This document shows, piece after piece, positions 1 to 12,378 of a DNA stretch of 64,000 bases; position 1 is the stretch's first letter, and each line of letters starts with the position of its first letter. Position numbers and translations under genes: made by a program. The stretch covers positions 461,825-525,824 of the forward strand of contig JH720323.1 in the NCBI GenBank assembly GCA_000231825.2, read 5' to 3'. The DNA comes from Tetrahymena elliotti 4EA (Eukaryota > Ciliophora > Oligohymenophorea > Hymenostomatida > Tetrahymenidae). Under the pieces are notes generated by a model, which had not been told where the DNA came from, searched no databases, and saw only the letters and a program-made list of their open reading frames with translations.

Positions 1-2
1 AC

Positions 3-1118
3 CTCATTCTAAATCTAGCTTTAAATAAGAGCATAACTAGTATAGAATTAGAGTATAATAACTGTGAAATACTTTAATTAAAATAAACTACAAATATGAT
101 CTCTTCTTTTTTGCATTACAAAGCTATTGATTGTCCTTTAGTAGAAGTTAATATAAGCGGCGGGTTTATTTTAATTGATTTGCCTCTATTTCCCCAAAAT
201 CTACAAACTCTTCAAAAGATTGATTTGCACATCAGCAACAATATTTTCAAAGACGATAAACTGTTAATTAATATTTGCTCAGGTTTGTAAAATAATTAAA
301 ATCTTGAAGTATTTTCTTTAGATTTCAAAAATAATAATCTTACTGAATATGGAATATCATAACTTGCAAATTTTCTTTATCCCACAAAGCATGAATCTAA
401 ATTAAAAGAATTGAGGCTCAGTTTAAGTGGAATCGAATAAGGTTGCAATGCTAGCTAAGCTATACCATAGTTAGGTAAGGCTTTACAAGCTATGAAAGAG
501 TTATACAAATTAGAAATAAACCTCAATGATTTTAACTTAGAAGGATCTGATTTTAGTTAATTCTTGAATTGCTTAAAGAATAAATAAGGTTCGCCTTTTT
601 AGTGGCTATTTATATCTTATTCTGGAAATGACAAAATAAATCTTGAAGACGAAATTATTCTTGGAGAAATTTATGCTAAAAATTATTTCAACTATGGGAT
701 GAATGTTGATATTACTAATAAGTTGATAAAGATAACCACTTAAAAAATTGGGCCTGAAAAAGAAAATAGCTTAACTTATGAATCAATCAAAAAAATAGGT
801 GAAAGTGTTTATAATTTTCCTAATTGTTTAAAACTTGATTTGAGTTAATTTAGAGCTAATTGGAGTCTTAAGCTTTAAAGGCTTCTTAAGTATATTCACA
901 TAACTAGTGGATGTAACACAAAATCAATTATTTCGACAACTGAGGCTCAAACCGGTCCCATATGGGATTATCTTGATACTTACCTCTAAATAAATAAACT
1001 ACAGATACTAGCAGTATATAAATCTTTGCAAGGCATTTTACCTGTTTCTCTACCTTAGGCCATATATGACTTGAGAGAGGATATGGATATATTTATTTCG
1101 AAAAATTATGATCTCTGA
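3..1118 (+). CDS. Leucine-rich-repeat protein, C-terminal part (5' end outside window)
   Basis: With TAA/TAG read as Gln the frame is open from base 3 to the TGA at 1116-1118, about 371 residues, with no start needed inside the window, so this is the 3' part of a longer gene. Several stretches have the spacing of ribonuclease-inhibitor-type leucine-rich repeats: LEVFSLDFKNNNLTEYGI, then LKELRLSLSGIEQG, then LYKLEINLNDFNLEGSD. The last 150 residues lose the repeat pattern. Ciliates carry large families of such LRR proteins, often of unknown function, which act as protein-binding scaffolds. No catalytic domain is visible in this part. The partner and the location in the cell cannot be told. No intron is needed in the visible portion. 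The call of LRR type is moderate; the coding call is strong. Confidence 0.75.
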
Positions 1119-3225
1119 ACCTAGAAAAAATATATCTCATAGCGTGTAACTATTTAATATGTAAGTTTGTATAAAAGAGATATTTTTAATCCTCTTTCTT
1201 TTATGTAAAAGAAAAAATATAAAATATGTAATCTACTTTTAAATTTAGCAGATTTTTTAATTTTCTTGTAAATTTTCTCTGTTTTTTTTAAATCTTGAAA
1301 AAATATTTTTATTTTTTTGAATGTTTCTTAAAATTTTGATATCTTGTTAATCAAGTTCAACTGACAATTAAATATATTCTATATACTTTATTATTAAATG
1401 TCATAAAAGAATTTATTTGAAACTATGAATTTCAAAAGGAGCTGATTTTGTTATTTAAATGCTGTCTGCTTAAAAAGTACAAAATTAGTAGTATCTCAAT
1501 TTATTGATCAAAATAGAGCGAAAATTAAAAATTCGCTTTCTAATTAAAAAAATAATTTTATCTCCAAAATCATTTATATATTTTTCTTTTACAAAATGTT
1601 AAATAGTTAGGATTAATTAAGATTTTTGAAAAAGGGATTTTTATGAAGGATGAAGATTATTAAGTAATATTCAAATAATATATTTAAATCTATAAAAAAA
1701 TTTTATAAAATTCATGAAAAACGTAGAAAAATAGAGTATGATTTGAGAAGATTTACGACTTTAATTAAAATTTGAGAATATTTAAAATTTTTCTTTTATA
1801 CTAAATTGATATTTAGTATGATTCAAATGGTTTATTTTTTTTAATTTCTTAACTTAGTAATTTAGTAATGAATTGCATCAATATTCTTGCAAACCATGAG
1901 TAAATTAGAAATATTAGACATCAGTCGTTTATTTACATATTTTAAATAAATAATATTAAAATTGTTTAAATTTAAATAAATGAAGTATTGCTAAAATTGT
2001 TCATTGCACTATCCGCTTTAGTAAAAGAAATTTACTTTCAAGAAATTAGAAGTATTTTCTGAAACATTTTAAACACACAAAACGAAAGTGAGCTACATTG
2101 CTTAAACAATCTAAAATTTAAATTATTTATTCCTTCAAAAATTTAAGGAAGGCTTTCAAAAAATTTAAGCTGCTTAACTTTTTAATTAAGAAAATGTAAT
2201 ATTGTTGGTAAGATTGATTATTAAGGGAGCATTTATTTTAGAAAGATTTGATTAATTTTATCAAAGATATCATTTAATTAAGTTATGAATTTGTTAGCAA
2301 TTTCTTTCATAGAAAGCCTAAAAAAAATATCATAAAAAACTCTTATTTTAATATTGGCAAGATAGTATTTTTCAACTTAATTCATTATATACCATCATAA
2401 AATTGCTTACCTCTTAGAAAAACTATTTAATTTGGTAATGTCATAGGCCAACCTAATAATTTGAATACCGACTTGAATTAAAGCATTTGAACATAAGAAA
2501 TATTCAAAAACTATATAGAAGTACCATATTCAAATTCAAACTGGAATTAAATTTGATTTTTGTTTATTTATCAAATAGAAAGAAGGTATTCTTTAAAATC
2601 TTAAAATGTGCTCTATTTATTAAATTACTTGAAATAAAAATATTTTTTATCATTTATTTCCATTAATCATTTAGCTAGCTAATTTTATTTAATTTATCTA
2701 TGTTGTTTTGAGCAATTTATGAGTAATAAATGCATAATATTAAGAATTTATTATATTCATTTATTAGAGAAGTCTTACTTTTAATTGAAAGCTGTTTCAA
2801 AGGAAATAGAAAGAGATCATATAAAAGAAATCTTTTAAATCTTGTTTACTATTTGAGAGGTAAAAAAACTTTAATTTAAAAAAAAACTTAGGGTAAAATA
2901 ATAAAGAATATATCAGCTTTTGAATTCTCTAATAATTTTGACAAAAAGATTGTCGAAAGTTAAGTTTCTTTTAAATTTTGAGGCCATTTCAAAAATTCAT
3001 TTGTTTATAAAGTGGCGAATAACATTAATTAAAAGAAAAAAGTATCTTAATTATTTTCATAATATTTTTTAATCAAAAAAGAAATACTAAAAAGTAAATT
3101 CAAAACTTTTAAAATTAAACTTTAAATTTAATAATTTAAAATTAAATCCTACTCTAATTTCACTCCCTAAATCAATTGAGGAATATTAATAACTAATAAT
3201 TTATTTATTTTATCAATAAACCACC
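1119..3225. other. Gene-free A+T-rich spacer
   Basis: About 2.1 kb between two co-oriented genes. I found no frame with protein-like composition, no tRNA-like fold and no clear repeat. The last 60 bases before 3226 are A-rich, as is usual for ciliate 5' untranslated regions. Confidence 0.6.
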
Positions 3226-5052
3226 ATGGATTCTTAACAATCTTAATAAGATTAACTTTTCTTGAACAGATATCGATTAGGTAGAAATATTGGATAAGGG
3301 AGCTAAGGTTAAGTAAAGCTTGCTCTCGACACTTTATCTGGCCAAAGAGTTGCTATAAAAATTTTTAAACACAGAAAGATGAATAGTCTTGATTTTGAAT
3401 TCCTATTTAGAGAGGTTAATATGCTTTAATAATTATAAGGCCATAGAGCTTTTCTTAAATTAATTGACTTCGTTCAAAATATTATTTATATAAATGGACA
3501 TGGATAAAAAGAAATAATATCCGTCATAGTTATGGAATATGCTAGCAACGGATCTTTATTTGATCTTATATCCTTTTTCTAAGAAAAATACAATGAAAAC
3601 ATAATCAAAATAATTGCTTTACAATTAATAGACGCTATAGAGCATATGCAAAAGTATAAAATTAGCCATAGAGATCTTAAATTAGAAAACATTGTTATAG
3701 ACTCTAATTATGATCTAAAAATTATTGATTTTGGGCTTTCTATTTAAGAAACAAATGAATGTAGACCTAAAGCTAACGTGGGAACAACACCTTATGCACC
3801 TCCTGAAAGATTTTTAGGAAAAGAATATAATGGATAAAAGTTTGATATTTTTTCTTTAGGTGTTTTGCTATTTGTTCTAAAATTTAATTACTACCCATTC
3901 TCTCATAACAATCCTGAACATTCTTAAGAATGTGGAAGTTTCTTTATATTTTCTGAAAACAGATAATAATTTTGGTAACAAATTTTACATAATGAAAGAA
4001 TTGAAGATTTAAGCTTTTTGGATATGTTAAACTAAATGCTATAGTAGGATCCTTAATTGAGACCTTCTATCTAATAGCTCCGCTTACATCCCTTTTTGCA
4101 ATAAAATAACTCAAGTGATAGCAAATGCTAAAAATTTTTCTAAATGAGAAAGGAAATAATGAATGAAATGATAAAAAAATAGAAGATACAAAAATTAAAT
4201 AAAATTGAGTTAGATGAAGGTGAAAAGGAAAATAAGTAAATACAAAATTAATAACCTAAATAGTAGAATCAATCTATCTTGAATGAATCTTCCAAAATTA
4301 ATTAACAACCAATTATTAAAAAGCATATTAACAAACATAAAAATTAATAAAATTCTAAATAAAATTTCTCAAACAAATGCTAAAAGTAGACAATTATTTC
4401 AAATTCCTAAAATTAATCATAAAAAGTTGCTTGTCACTAAATTAAAGTAGCAAAATTTTATAAAAGATATTCACCCACAAAATACTAACAAAAAATATTT
4501 GGCAAATTAATTGTTAAATTATATACAAGCTATTTGCTCAAGACTTCTATCCTTGATATGAAGCTCGAACATACCAGAATAAAAAATTCAAATCATAAAA
4601 AAAATATTTTAGAGTAAACTAATTAAAATGTTAAAAATACACTTAACATTAAAAATTACCTCACCCATGAAATCCAACAAAACCGCAAAAACAAAATCCT
4701 CAAAAATCATTAAATGAATTAATAGCAAATGAGCTTAATAAACAATCAACAATTTGTTATTTTAAAAGAATTTCTCATGAGAAATTTAACTAAAAATCTA
4801 GTTGAAATAGAAAAAGTGAATTCAGACTAGCAAAATAAAATTAAAAAACAACATAACAAAATCAACCAATTTTAACTTTTAATCAAAATCTAGTAAATTC
4901 TCATCATTTATTTATTCCTATTAAAAAAAATACATATCAAATTTAATCAAATATTATAAGTACTAACCATCTCAATCTTCTATCAAAATTACACAAACAT
5001 TCTGGAATAATAACAAACCCATCATACAAATATTTATGCTATATCTATCTGA
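3226..5052 (+). CDS. Serine/threonine protein kinase with Gln/Asn/Lys-rich tail
   Basis: An intronless frame of 608 residues. The kinase domain fills roughly residues 16-290. It has a glycine loop (GQGSQGQV, 23-30), the ATP lysine in VAIK (Lys45), the catalytic loop HRDLKLEN (148-155, Asp150) and the metal-binding DFG (Asp168). The activation segment ends in APPE instead of the usual APE. All core catalytic residues are present, so it should be active. HRDLKLEN and the overall layout resemble the CAMK/AMPK-like group, a group greatly expanded in ciliates. Several glycine-loop glutamines are encoded by TAA. Downstream of about residue 300 there is only basic, low-complexity sequence with no recognised regulatory domain. 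Start chosen at the ATG just before the domain, in A-rich context. Substrate and pathway are unknown. Confidence 0.9.
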
Positions 5053-5280
5053 TCTATTTAATCTATTTATCACTCTTTTTTAATGTAAATAATCTTTTTA
5101 TTTATTTCTTTGTTTTTAATATATTATTTATTTTCAAAACCAATACCTTGTATCTTATCTTATTCATTTTAAGTATATTCAAGAATTTAAAATCAAATTA
5201 AAAATATTATATCTTTTCCAAATAAAAAAAATTTAGTCAGAAAACTATTTATCAAATATTTTAAAAACAAATAAAACAAA

Positions 5281-5925
5281 ATGGATAAACTCCTTGCCTA
5301 CAAAACCACTGTTCCTGCTACTCTCCCTAAGTTAAAATACGAATATTCTGACTTAGAACCTATTATCTCAGCTAATCTCATGTCCTTCCATCATGGAAAG
5401 CATCACTAAACTTATGTTAATAACTTGAATGCAATCTACGAATAGATTTCAGCTGCTCAAAAGGAAAATGATGTTCAAAAGATTGCTTAATTACAATCTG
5501 GTTTAAGATTTAACTTGGGTGGTCATATTAATCACTGGATTTATTGGGATAATCTTGCTCCCGTCAAGAATGGTGGTGGTGTTCTTCCTGATGAAAACTC
5601 TCCTCTCACTAAAGCTATCAAAGAAAAGTGGGGCTCTTATGAAAATTTCATCAACCTCTTTAACACTCGCACAGCTGCTATCTAAGGTTCTGGTTGGGGC
5701 TGGCTTGGTTACGATACCGTTAGCAAGACTTTGAGATTGTTTGAGCTCACAAACTAAGAAATGCCTGAATGGTCTAGCATCGTTCCTCTTTTAACAATCG
5801 ATGTTTGGGAGCATGCTTACTACTTAGATTACCAAAATTTAAGAGCTAAGTATTTGACTGAAGTCTGGAAGATTGTTAACTGGAGAGAAGTCGAAAAGAG
5901 ATACCTCTAAGCTACTAGCGCCTGA
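5281..5925 (+). CDS. Superoxide dismutase, Mn-type (Fe/Mn family)
   Basis: An intronless 214-residue protein, the usual length for the family, that converts superoxide to oxygen and hydrogen peroxide. The four metal ligands are visible: His37 (in MSFHHGKHH), His85 (in GGHINHW), Asp174 and His178 (in the signature DVWEHAYY). GGHINH and [12 protein letters not shown] are of the manganese type. The active-site glutamine that matches human MnSOD Gln143 is Gln135, and it is encoded by TAA, so the enzyme depends directly on the ciliate code. The first 14 residues are not obviously a mitochondrial targeting peptide, so location is uncertain. The gene is slightly richer in G+C and uses fewer TAA/TAG than its neighbours, consistent with high expression. 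The metal type is inferred from sequence only. Confidence 0.95.
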
Positions 5926-6362
5926 ATCCCAAAACATTTTTCTTCGAATTTATGAAATTTGTTTGAATGTTTAATTTCTTCTCATAAATTAAATCAAGCA
6001 TTTTTTTGGTGAATGAATGTTCGAAGTTTTTAAAAGAAAACTCATCAAATTGAATAAAATAAAAAAGATTTGTATTTTCAATAAGAAATGATTTATTTTT
6101 GTTAATTAAATGGAATGAAAAAATACTATTTGTTTTGTTTATTTGTTAACAAATTTAATAAAAAAATTTAACAATTTCACATTCAAATAATTCTATATTA
6201 AGATTATTGATTTTAATTTTTTAATTTATGCTTTTAAATTGAAACTTTAAATATTTGCTGACTCTAAGTAAATCTTTTCATTTTAAATTAAAAAATTCAT
6301 ATTATATTTTTAGAAGAAAAAGTTTCAGACAGAATATAGTTTATATTTTTAGGAAAGTGTGA
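5926..6362. other. Spacer between SOD and zinc-protein genes
   Basis: A 437-bp A+T-rich stretch holding the SOD 3' untranslated region and the upstream region of the next gene. Nothing else is recognised. Confidence 0.5.
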
Positions 6363-8015
6363 ATGTAGTAGTCAGAAATTTAACCAAATTTAAATTAAAT
6401 TTTATGTGAAATCCATTAAGATGAGCCAGTTATAGCGGTTTGCTTAAAGGATGATTGTGAATTAGATAGTTAGCGCTTTTTGTGTTTGAATTGCCTTCTG
6501 AATGAGCATTCTATGCACCCATAAAGCTGTGTCAAACTACGCGAATTAACAAAAAATTCAAATTAATAATTCAGCAGTAGCTACAATATACTCAATTGGC
6601 CATAAGACAAGGCAATTCAAAAAATAATGTTGTAAGTGAATGATGAAAAAAAGAAGGATGACTCACTTTTTGTTGAAAATTTATTTGATAAGTTTTAGGA
6701 AGATATTATTAAATAGATTCAAGTGGCAAAAAAAGAAATAATAAGAATTGTAGAATCTGAAAAGCTTTCAAGATAGCAATTCCTTCAGAATTTAGAGTAA
6801 AAAATAAATTAAATAATTGATTTACGTCCACTAAAAGAGATCATATTTGATTAACCAAATTTGATAGAATAATCTGTTTATAATTCACTTGCTCCTTCTC
6901 CATCATATAAAACAGTGAACAAAGTTGAATCTATTGGCTTTAATTCCAATTAAGATTAATAGGCCTAGTTAAATGAATCAAAAAAATTGGAGTAAATTGC
7001 TTTATAGAATATTCAATAAGGGTAAAGCTTGTAAGAGTCTGTTAATTTACTAAAAGACAGCATTATAAATCAAATTTAAACATCTTAAGATAGCTTAAAT
7101 AACTAAATATTATAAAATTAATCAAAAAATTTGTAGCAAAGCACTTAGCTAAAAAAAAATAACTCCTAGTAAGGAAGCCTTTAAGAAGAAGAGTTTTAGG
7201 ATAGTTTAGTTAACTCATAGAATAATTTAGCTTAGACCATATATTTAGGTAAAGCATCTTCAAGTGAAAATAATAGCAACGGTAACCTTCAAAGCAAATA
7301 AAGCGATCTTGTAATACGCTCGAAAAGACTAGGTGAGTATTTAAAGAACGAAAAGAAGAAAAAATAAGCTGTTGAAGTGAAAGAATATTATATTAAAAAT
7401 AAAACAAAACTAGGAAGTACTTTGTAGCTTAAGAATTTTAATGATGAAAAATTATTGATATTAAGCTAAATTGAAGATATCCCCTGGGTATTATTGAAAT
7501 TCTTTGTTTTAGAAAAGCAAAAAATCAATTTTAATAACACAGACCTTTAAGAAGAAAATACATTAGCAATATTCTAAGGGTAAAATACTTCTAATCTAGT
7601 CTATAGCGATTTACCTTTGTCAAGTGGTTCTTACTCAATAAAAATTCAAGTACAGAATATTCTTACTTAGCATCTATTAATAGGTTTAGTGTAAGAGCAA
7701 TACAAAGATACACTTAATTTTAATAATAATTGTTGGATTTACTAATGCTTACTTTGTAGAAATCAAGAACATTCAAAAAATATGAAGAAAAATAACTAAA
7801 ATACTTCTAACAAAATATCTTCTTTAATTACAGTACGCATTAATTTTGAAGAAAATCAGTTAAATATTTTTGATATTAATGATAATTTAATTTCATCAAT
7901 ATACTAAGATATTGATTTAAAGTCTCATATGTATAGATTTTTCATCTCATCAATGTCACAACAAGCATAAAATGTATAACTTAAACTAGTATAATCCATT
8001 AAATTACAAGATTGA
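6363..8015 (+). CDS. B-box-like zinc protein with Gln-rich coiled region
   Basis: An intronless 550-residue frame. It starts ATG TAG TAG, that is Met-Gln-Gln, and an early Cys/His cluster follows: CEIHQDEPVIAVC, then C after four residues, then FLCLNCLLNEHSMHP. The spacing (CxxH, CxxxxC, CxxC, HxxxH) is that of the B-box-like zinc motifs common at the N-termini of ciliate proteins. The middle (about 60-330) is charged and rich in Gln and Ser, probably coiled-coil. The last 170 residues are less biased and may fold, but I do not recognise them. A shorter ATG at 6421 is in the wrong frame and stops after 22 codons, which supports the start used here. The protein is likely a scaffold; no enzyme motif is visible. 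Confidence 0.8.
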
Positions 8016-8817
8016 ATACAATATTCTCACATAATTTTTATCCCACAAAATTATTTTAACCTTTAACTTTATAAAGTACAATTTTAAGTGTTTTTATTGT
8101 TATATTTTCAGAAATAAAATCATGTTTAAGGTAAGAAATATTTTAAATTAATTTGATTAAAATTATGCTTTAGTTTAGAAGCTTCAAATAATAAATATTT
8201 TTAATTATAAAATTTAATCATGATAAAATTAATTGCTTTTAAAATCTATAATGAGTTAAAGTTTATTTTATTTGAATAGATATTTATCTAAATTCAAAAA
8301 TTTATTTTATTTTTACCTTGCTTGCTCTTTCTTCTTATTAGATCTGATTCTTGAATTTAATTTAATTTGTATTTTCTTCAATCCAAATATATTAAATACA
8401 AAAAATATATTTGAAAATTTAATGTAAATAATCCTTATATAATTAATGTAGAGTAAGTAAACCAAAAGTTTCTTTCTAACTCAGTCTGATAAGTTCTATC
8501 CTAAAAATATTAGATAGCGATATTTAAGAAAAGTTAGACAAAGGAAAAAAAATGATTTTAAAAGTGAAAATAAAAGAGAGATCAAATCTATTTCATAACT
8601 AAATCTTTAATATTTTAATAAACTTTCTCGAATAAGTTTTATTTTACTTTTTATTTATTTTGAGGTGAAAAAGGCTTGCTTAATTTAAAATAATTTTAAT
8701 TGGTAGTTCTAAAATAATAGTTCAGATAAAGATTAAGATACACATAAATATATTGTAAGCAAAAAAGAATATAGGTATAATTTATAACTTATATTAAATT
8801 AATAAAATTTATGGTTT
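8016..8817. other. Spacer between convergent genes
   Basis: About 800 bp of A+T-rich DNA between the 3' ends of a + strand and a - strand gene. It should hold both polyadenylation regions. No coding frame or RNA gene seen. Confidence 0.5.
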
Positions 8818-11800
8818 TCACCATTATGCAAACTTAAAGAACCATCTATTTCTTCTTGTTAAATATTTTCTAATTTCATCCCAAATAAGTAAGGTACAAC
8901 TCAAAAAGAGTCCAGGAATACCAAACATCCAAAACTAGAGAGCTCTTCCTCCAAATACATCTTGAACTCCTGGAACATATAGAAGGAATACTGCAAGACA
9001 CGTTTCGAATATAACACCCTAAATCATTACTTTATTAAAAGCTGAGCTGGTAAAACTCATTTTCCTACTCTTACAAGCAAATATATTTGACCACTAAAGA
9101 CAGACAATGCAAACGAAATAAACAGATTGAGCCCATTTAATAGCATCAGTTGTATAACAAGCTGTTTAACCAGTAATTACGGAATGAGTTAAGCTAGAAT
9201 TAATATCACAATCACTCCAAGCAACTTTAGGAACCCATTTACCATCTGGATCGCATCTTAAGAAAGCTTTTCTTAAATCATATTTTCCATCACTTACAAG
9301 AGACCAGTCAATGGTGTAAGATAATTTTTAAGCAGCGTCAAAATTTTTATTGCAATCTCCTTATGTTATAGCTTCAAGATCTCTGTTATAATAGGGATTT
9401 CCATTATAAGATTAAAAGTCCGACTCTGGAGGTCTATATCCACTGAAAACAGCTTGGCCAAATAGTGATTTGACTGGGAAACCGAAATAATTAAAGCAAA
9501 CAAAATAACCTATAAATCCTGCAGCACTTCCTATTTCACCCATTTAAAGATATGCAATAGTAATTAATTTTCCAGACACCAAATGTTCATCTTTTTTACG
9601 GGGTCTTCTAGTCATAACATCTAATTCAGCTTCTTCATAAGCCAAAGAAAGGGCAGGCCATATATCTGTACCAACACAAATAACAAGCATAAATATACTT
9701 GATAAAGGAACAGGAAGTTGGAAAGCAATAAAGGCTAAGAAAGGAATAACTTCAGTCATATTAGAAGTTAAAAGATAAACTACAGTTTTTTTAAGATTAT
9801 CAAATATTTTTCTACCTTCTTCAACTCCACTGACAATAGAAGCGAAGTCATCATCAAGAAGAATCATATCAGCGGCATCTTTAGTGACATCACTACCTGA
9901 AATATTCATTGAAATACCGATATCACCTTATTTTATAGCAGGAGAGTCATTTACACCATCACCAGTAACAGCACAAATATATTTTTCTAATTAGCAAGCT
10001 TCTACAATTTATAATTTCTATGCTGGGGTGGTACGGGCAAATACACAATACGGCTTCTTTACCCAAGAACGTAAATAAAAGTATTTATCATCTCTATTTT
10101 CTTCAATACATTTCTCAATAGACTCAACAATTCTATCACCATGAACAACAATTGCTTCACATTATTCAGTTGCTTCAAACCAATTCATGTTAGGATTTCT
10201 TTCAAGAATATCTTCATTTGTAATTGCACTTTAAGGAATGATATTTACTTCTTTTGCTATAGCTGCAGCAGTTGGAGGTTAGTCACCTGTAACCATGATA
10301 ACTTTAATACCAGCTGATCTACATTCTAATATAGCACCAGGGACTCTTGTTTTAGGAGGATCCATCAAAGAAATAAGACCACAGAACTAAAAGTCTTCTA
10401 ATTTGAAGTTATATTTCTAGATTGAAGATACACTAAAGTGAGTACCCAAAGGATATAAATTGGCAGGAAGAGGTAATCTAGCAAAACCAAGAACTCTTTC
10501 TCCTCCTTTACCAAATCTCAAATTAACCTTTTTAAATTCATCCTTCCATTTTTAATTGATTTAATCAGGCTTTTAATTTATTAAAACTGATTAGCAGAAA
10601 CTCCAAATTTTTTCAGGAGCTCCTTTCACATAAGCACAGTAGTGACTATTTTAACTTTCTTCCTCAATAACTGTCAAAGCAAATTTAACCTATGAGTTAA
10701 ATGGCATCTTGCCTATAGTTCCATCAGGGTTACGAACAACCTTAAATTAGCCACGGAATTAGTTTACGTCAGATATATATTGGTAGAAACGAATTAAACC
10801 AGTTTCAGTTGCATCACCAATTACAGGACAAGTCAAGTAGTCTATATTTGTTTGATCAACTACAGTAGAAGTATCAAAACGAGCTTCGCTACAAATCATA
10901 GTAGCCTACTAAAGCATTTTAAAATTAGGATCATTAATATCATACTCAGCAATTTCACCAGGTGCCATCAATTTCTAATTTTTAGCAACATAAACTGAAT
11001 TATTATACCACATGTGCTTTACAGACATAACATTTTAAGTAAGAGTTCCAGTTTTATCAGAGCAAATACAAGAAGTTGATCCCAAAGTTTCTACAGCTTC
11101 TAAGTTCTTGACGAGCACTTGCTTTTTAGCCAAATTCTTTGCTGTAATAGCTAATGAAATAGTTATGCATCCAAGTAAACCTTCAGGTACATTAGCGACT
11201 AAAATACCAATACCAAAAATAACACAAGTAAGAATAGGATAATCCATAACTAAGAAGGCTAATAAAAAGAAAAGAATACCAAGGGTTACAGCAATAATTG
11301 TAATCATAACTACAAAACGGTCAAGCTCAATACGTAAAGGAGTTCTTACTTTTCTTTCTTATGAAGATAGATCTGCAATTTAGCCCAGAGTAGTTCTATC
11401 ACCAGTGCATATGACAACACCTTTACCAGTTCCTTCCTTACAAAGAGTACCAAAGAAAGCTATGTTAGAAGTTTCTAAGTAGTTCTCAGGATGAGTACAT
11501 TCTACAGTACGAAGAAGGGCTTCACTTTCACCAGTTAAAGGAGAGTTATCTACCTTCATTTCGTTTGATTCAACTATACGTAAATCAGCAGGAATTTTCT
11601 CACCAGCTTTTATTAACACAATATCACCAACAACTAAATTTATAGCATTGATTACTTTAGTTGCTCCATCTCTTATAACTGTACTGTTTTGAGGAATAAA
11701 GTTTTTAAATGAATCCATCAAAGCTTCTGATTTAGCATTTTGTTAGAAAGTAATACCAGAAGTAATACTTATAACAATAATAATAACAATTCCAAGATAA

Positions 11801-12378
11801 AGATTAGAGAGATCTTCAGGAGTTAATCCATAGGTAATAAAGCAAAGCGCTCCACCAACCCAAAGCATCAGTGCAAATCCATTTGTTAATTCTTTAATAA
11901 GCTTTACCCACCAAGGAGTTTTCTTCTTCTCTTTAAGTTTGTTAGGACCGTACTCTAATAAATGATGATCTGCTGTTTACTATGTCAAACCCGTTTCTAA
12001 TTTAGTTCCATACTTAGAATAAAGGTCATCTATTGAAATCTTGTGATCTACTTTTAAGGCTAGCTCTATTTTCGTTTATTCATCTCTATTTGTTTTTTTA
12101 TTAGTATTTGTATGTACTGGTTCTTTTTATTACTCTGTTGTAATTTAAATATTCTCTAATTCAACAACATGCTAATGAGGTAATTTATTTCCTTCTTCAT
12201 TTCCATCAATGTTTTTAGTTTAAAAGCTTTAGTTAACACTCTATCTAACTTCTTAAATTGAATTATTTAGCTAAACAGACTACCTGAGCTCCTCGAACTT
12301 ACGAACAACAGCTGAGGTTTATGAGTGGTGGGACTAATTATCCTCTTGGTCCTGTTAATTTTTTTTATGATTTCTCAT
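8818..12378 (-). CDS. P-type cation ATPase, Na,K/H,K-ATPase (type IIC) alpha-subunit family
   Basis: An intronless 1186-residue protein. It has the full P-type machinery: PLTGES (actuator domain), PEGLL in M4 (Glu399), the phosphorylated Asp441 in [21 protein letters not shown] and GDGVNDSPA (about 806). The N-terminus ([16 protein letters not shown]) and M4-M5 region match the Na,K-ATPase alpha subunit, so it is expected to pump cations across the plasma or contractile-vacuole membrane. Ion-site residues differ from animal enzymes. Glu876 in M5 is kept, but the position of animal Asp804 is Cys901 (VICVGTD), and the position of Asp926 is Asn1098 (QWSN in place of QWAD). The M7-M8 loop is about 125 residues, holds several cysteines and lacks the SYGQ beta-subunit motif. 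The C-terminal Tyr-Tyr is missing; the protein ends FAQW. The N-terminal about 110 residues are extra and polar. Transported ion unknown. Confidence 0.95.

Noticed and set aside
9544..11721. Three separate short - strand proteins as seen with the standard code
   Set aside because: They lie in one continuous frame when TAA/TAG are Gln and together make a single complete P-type ATPase.
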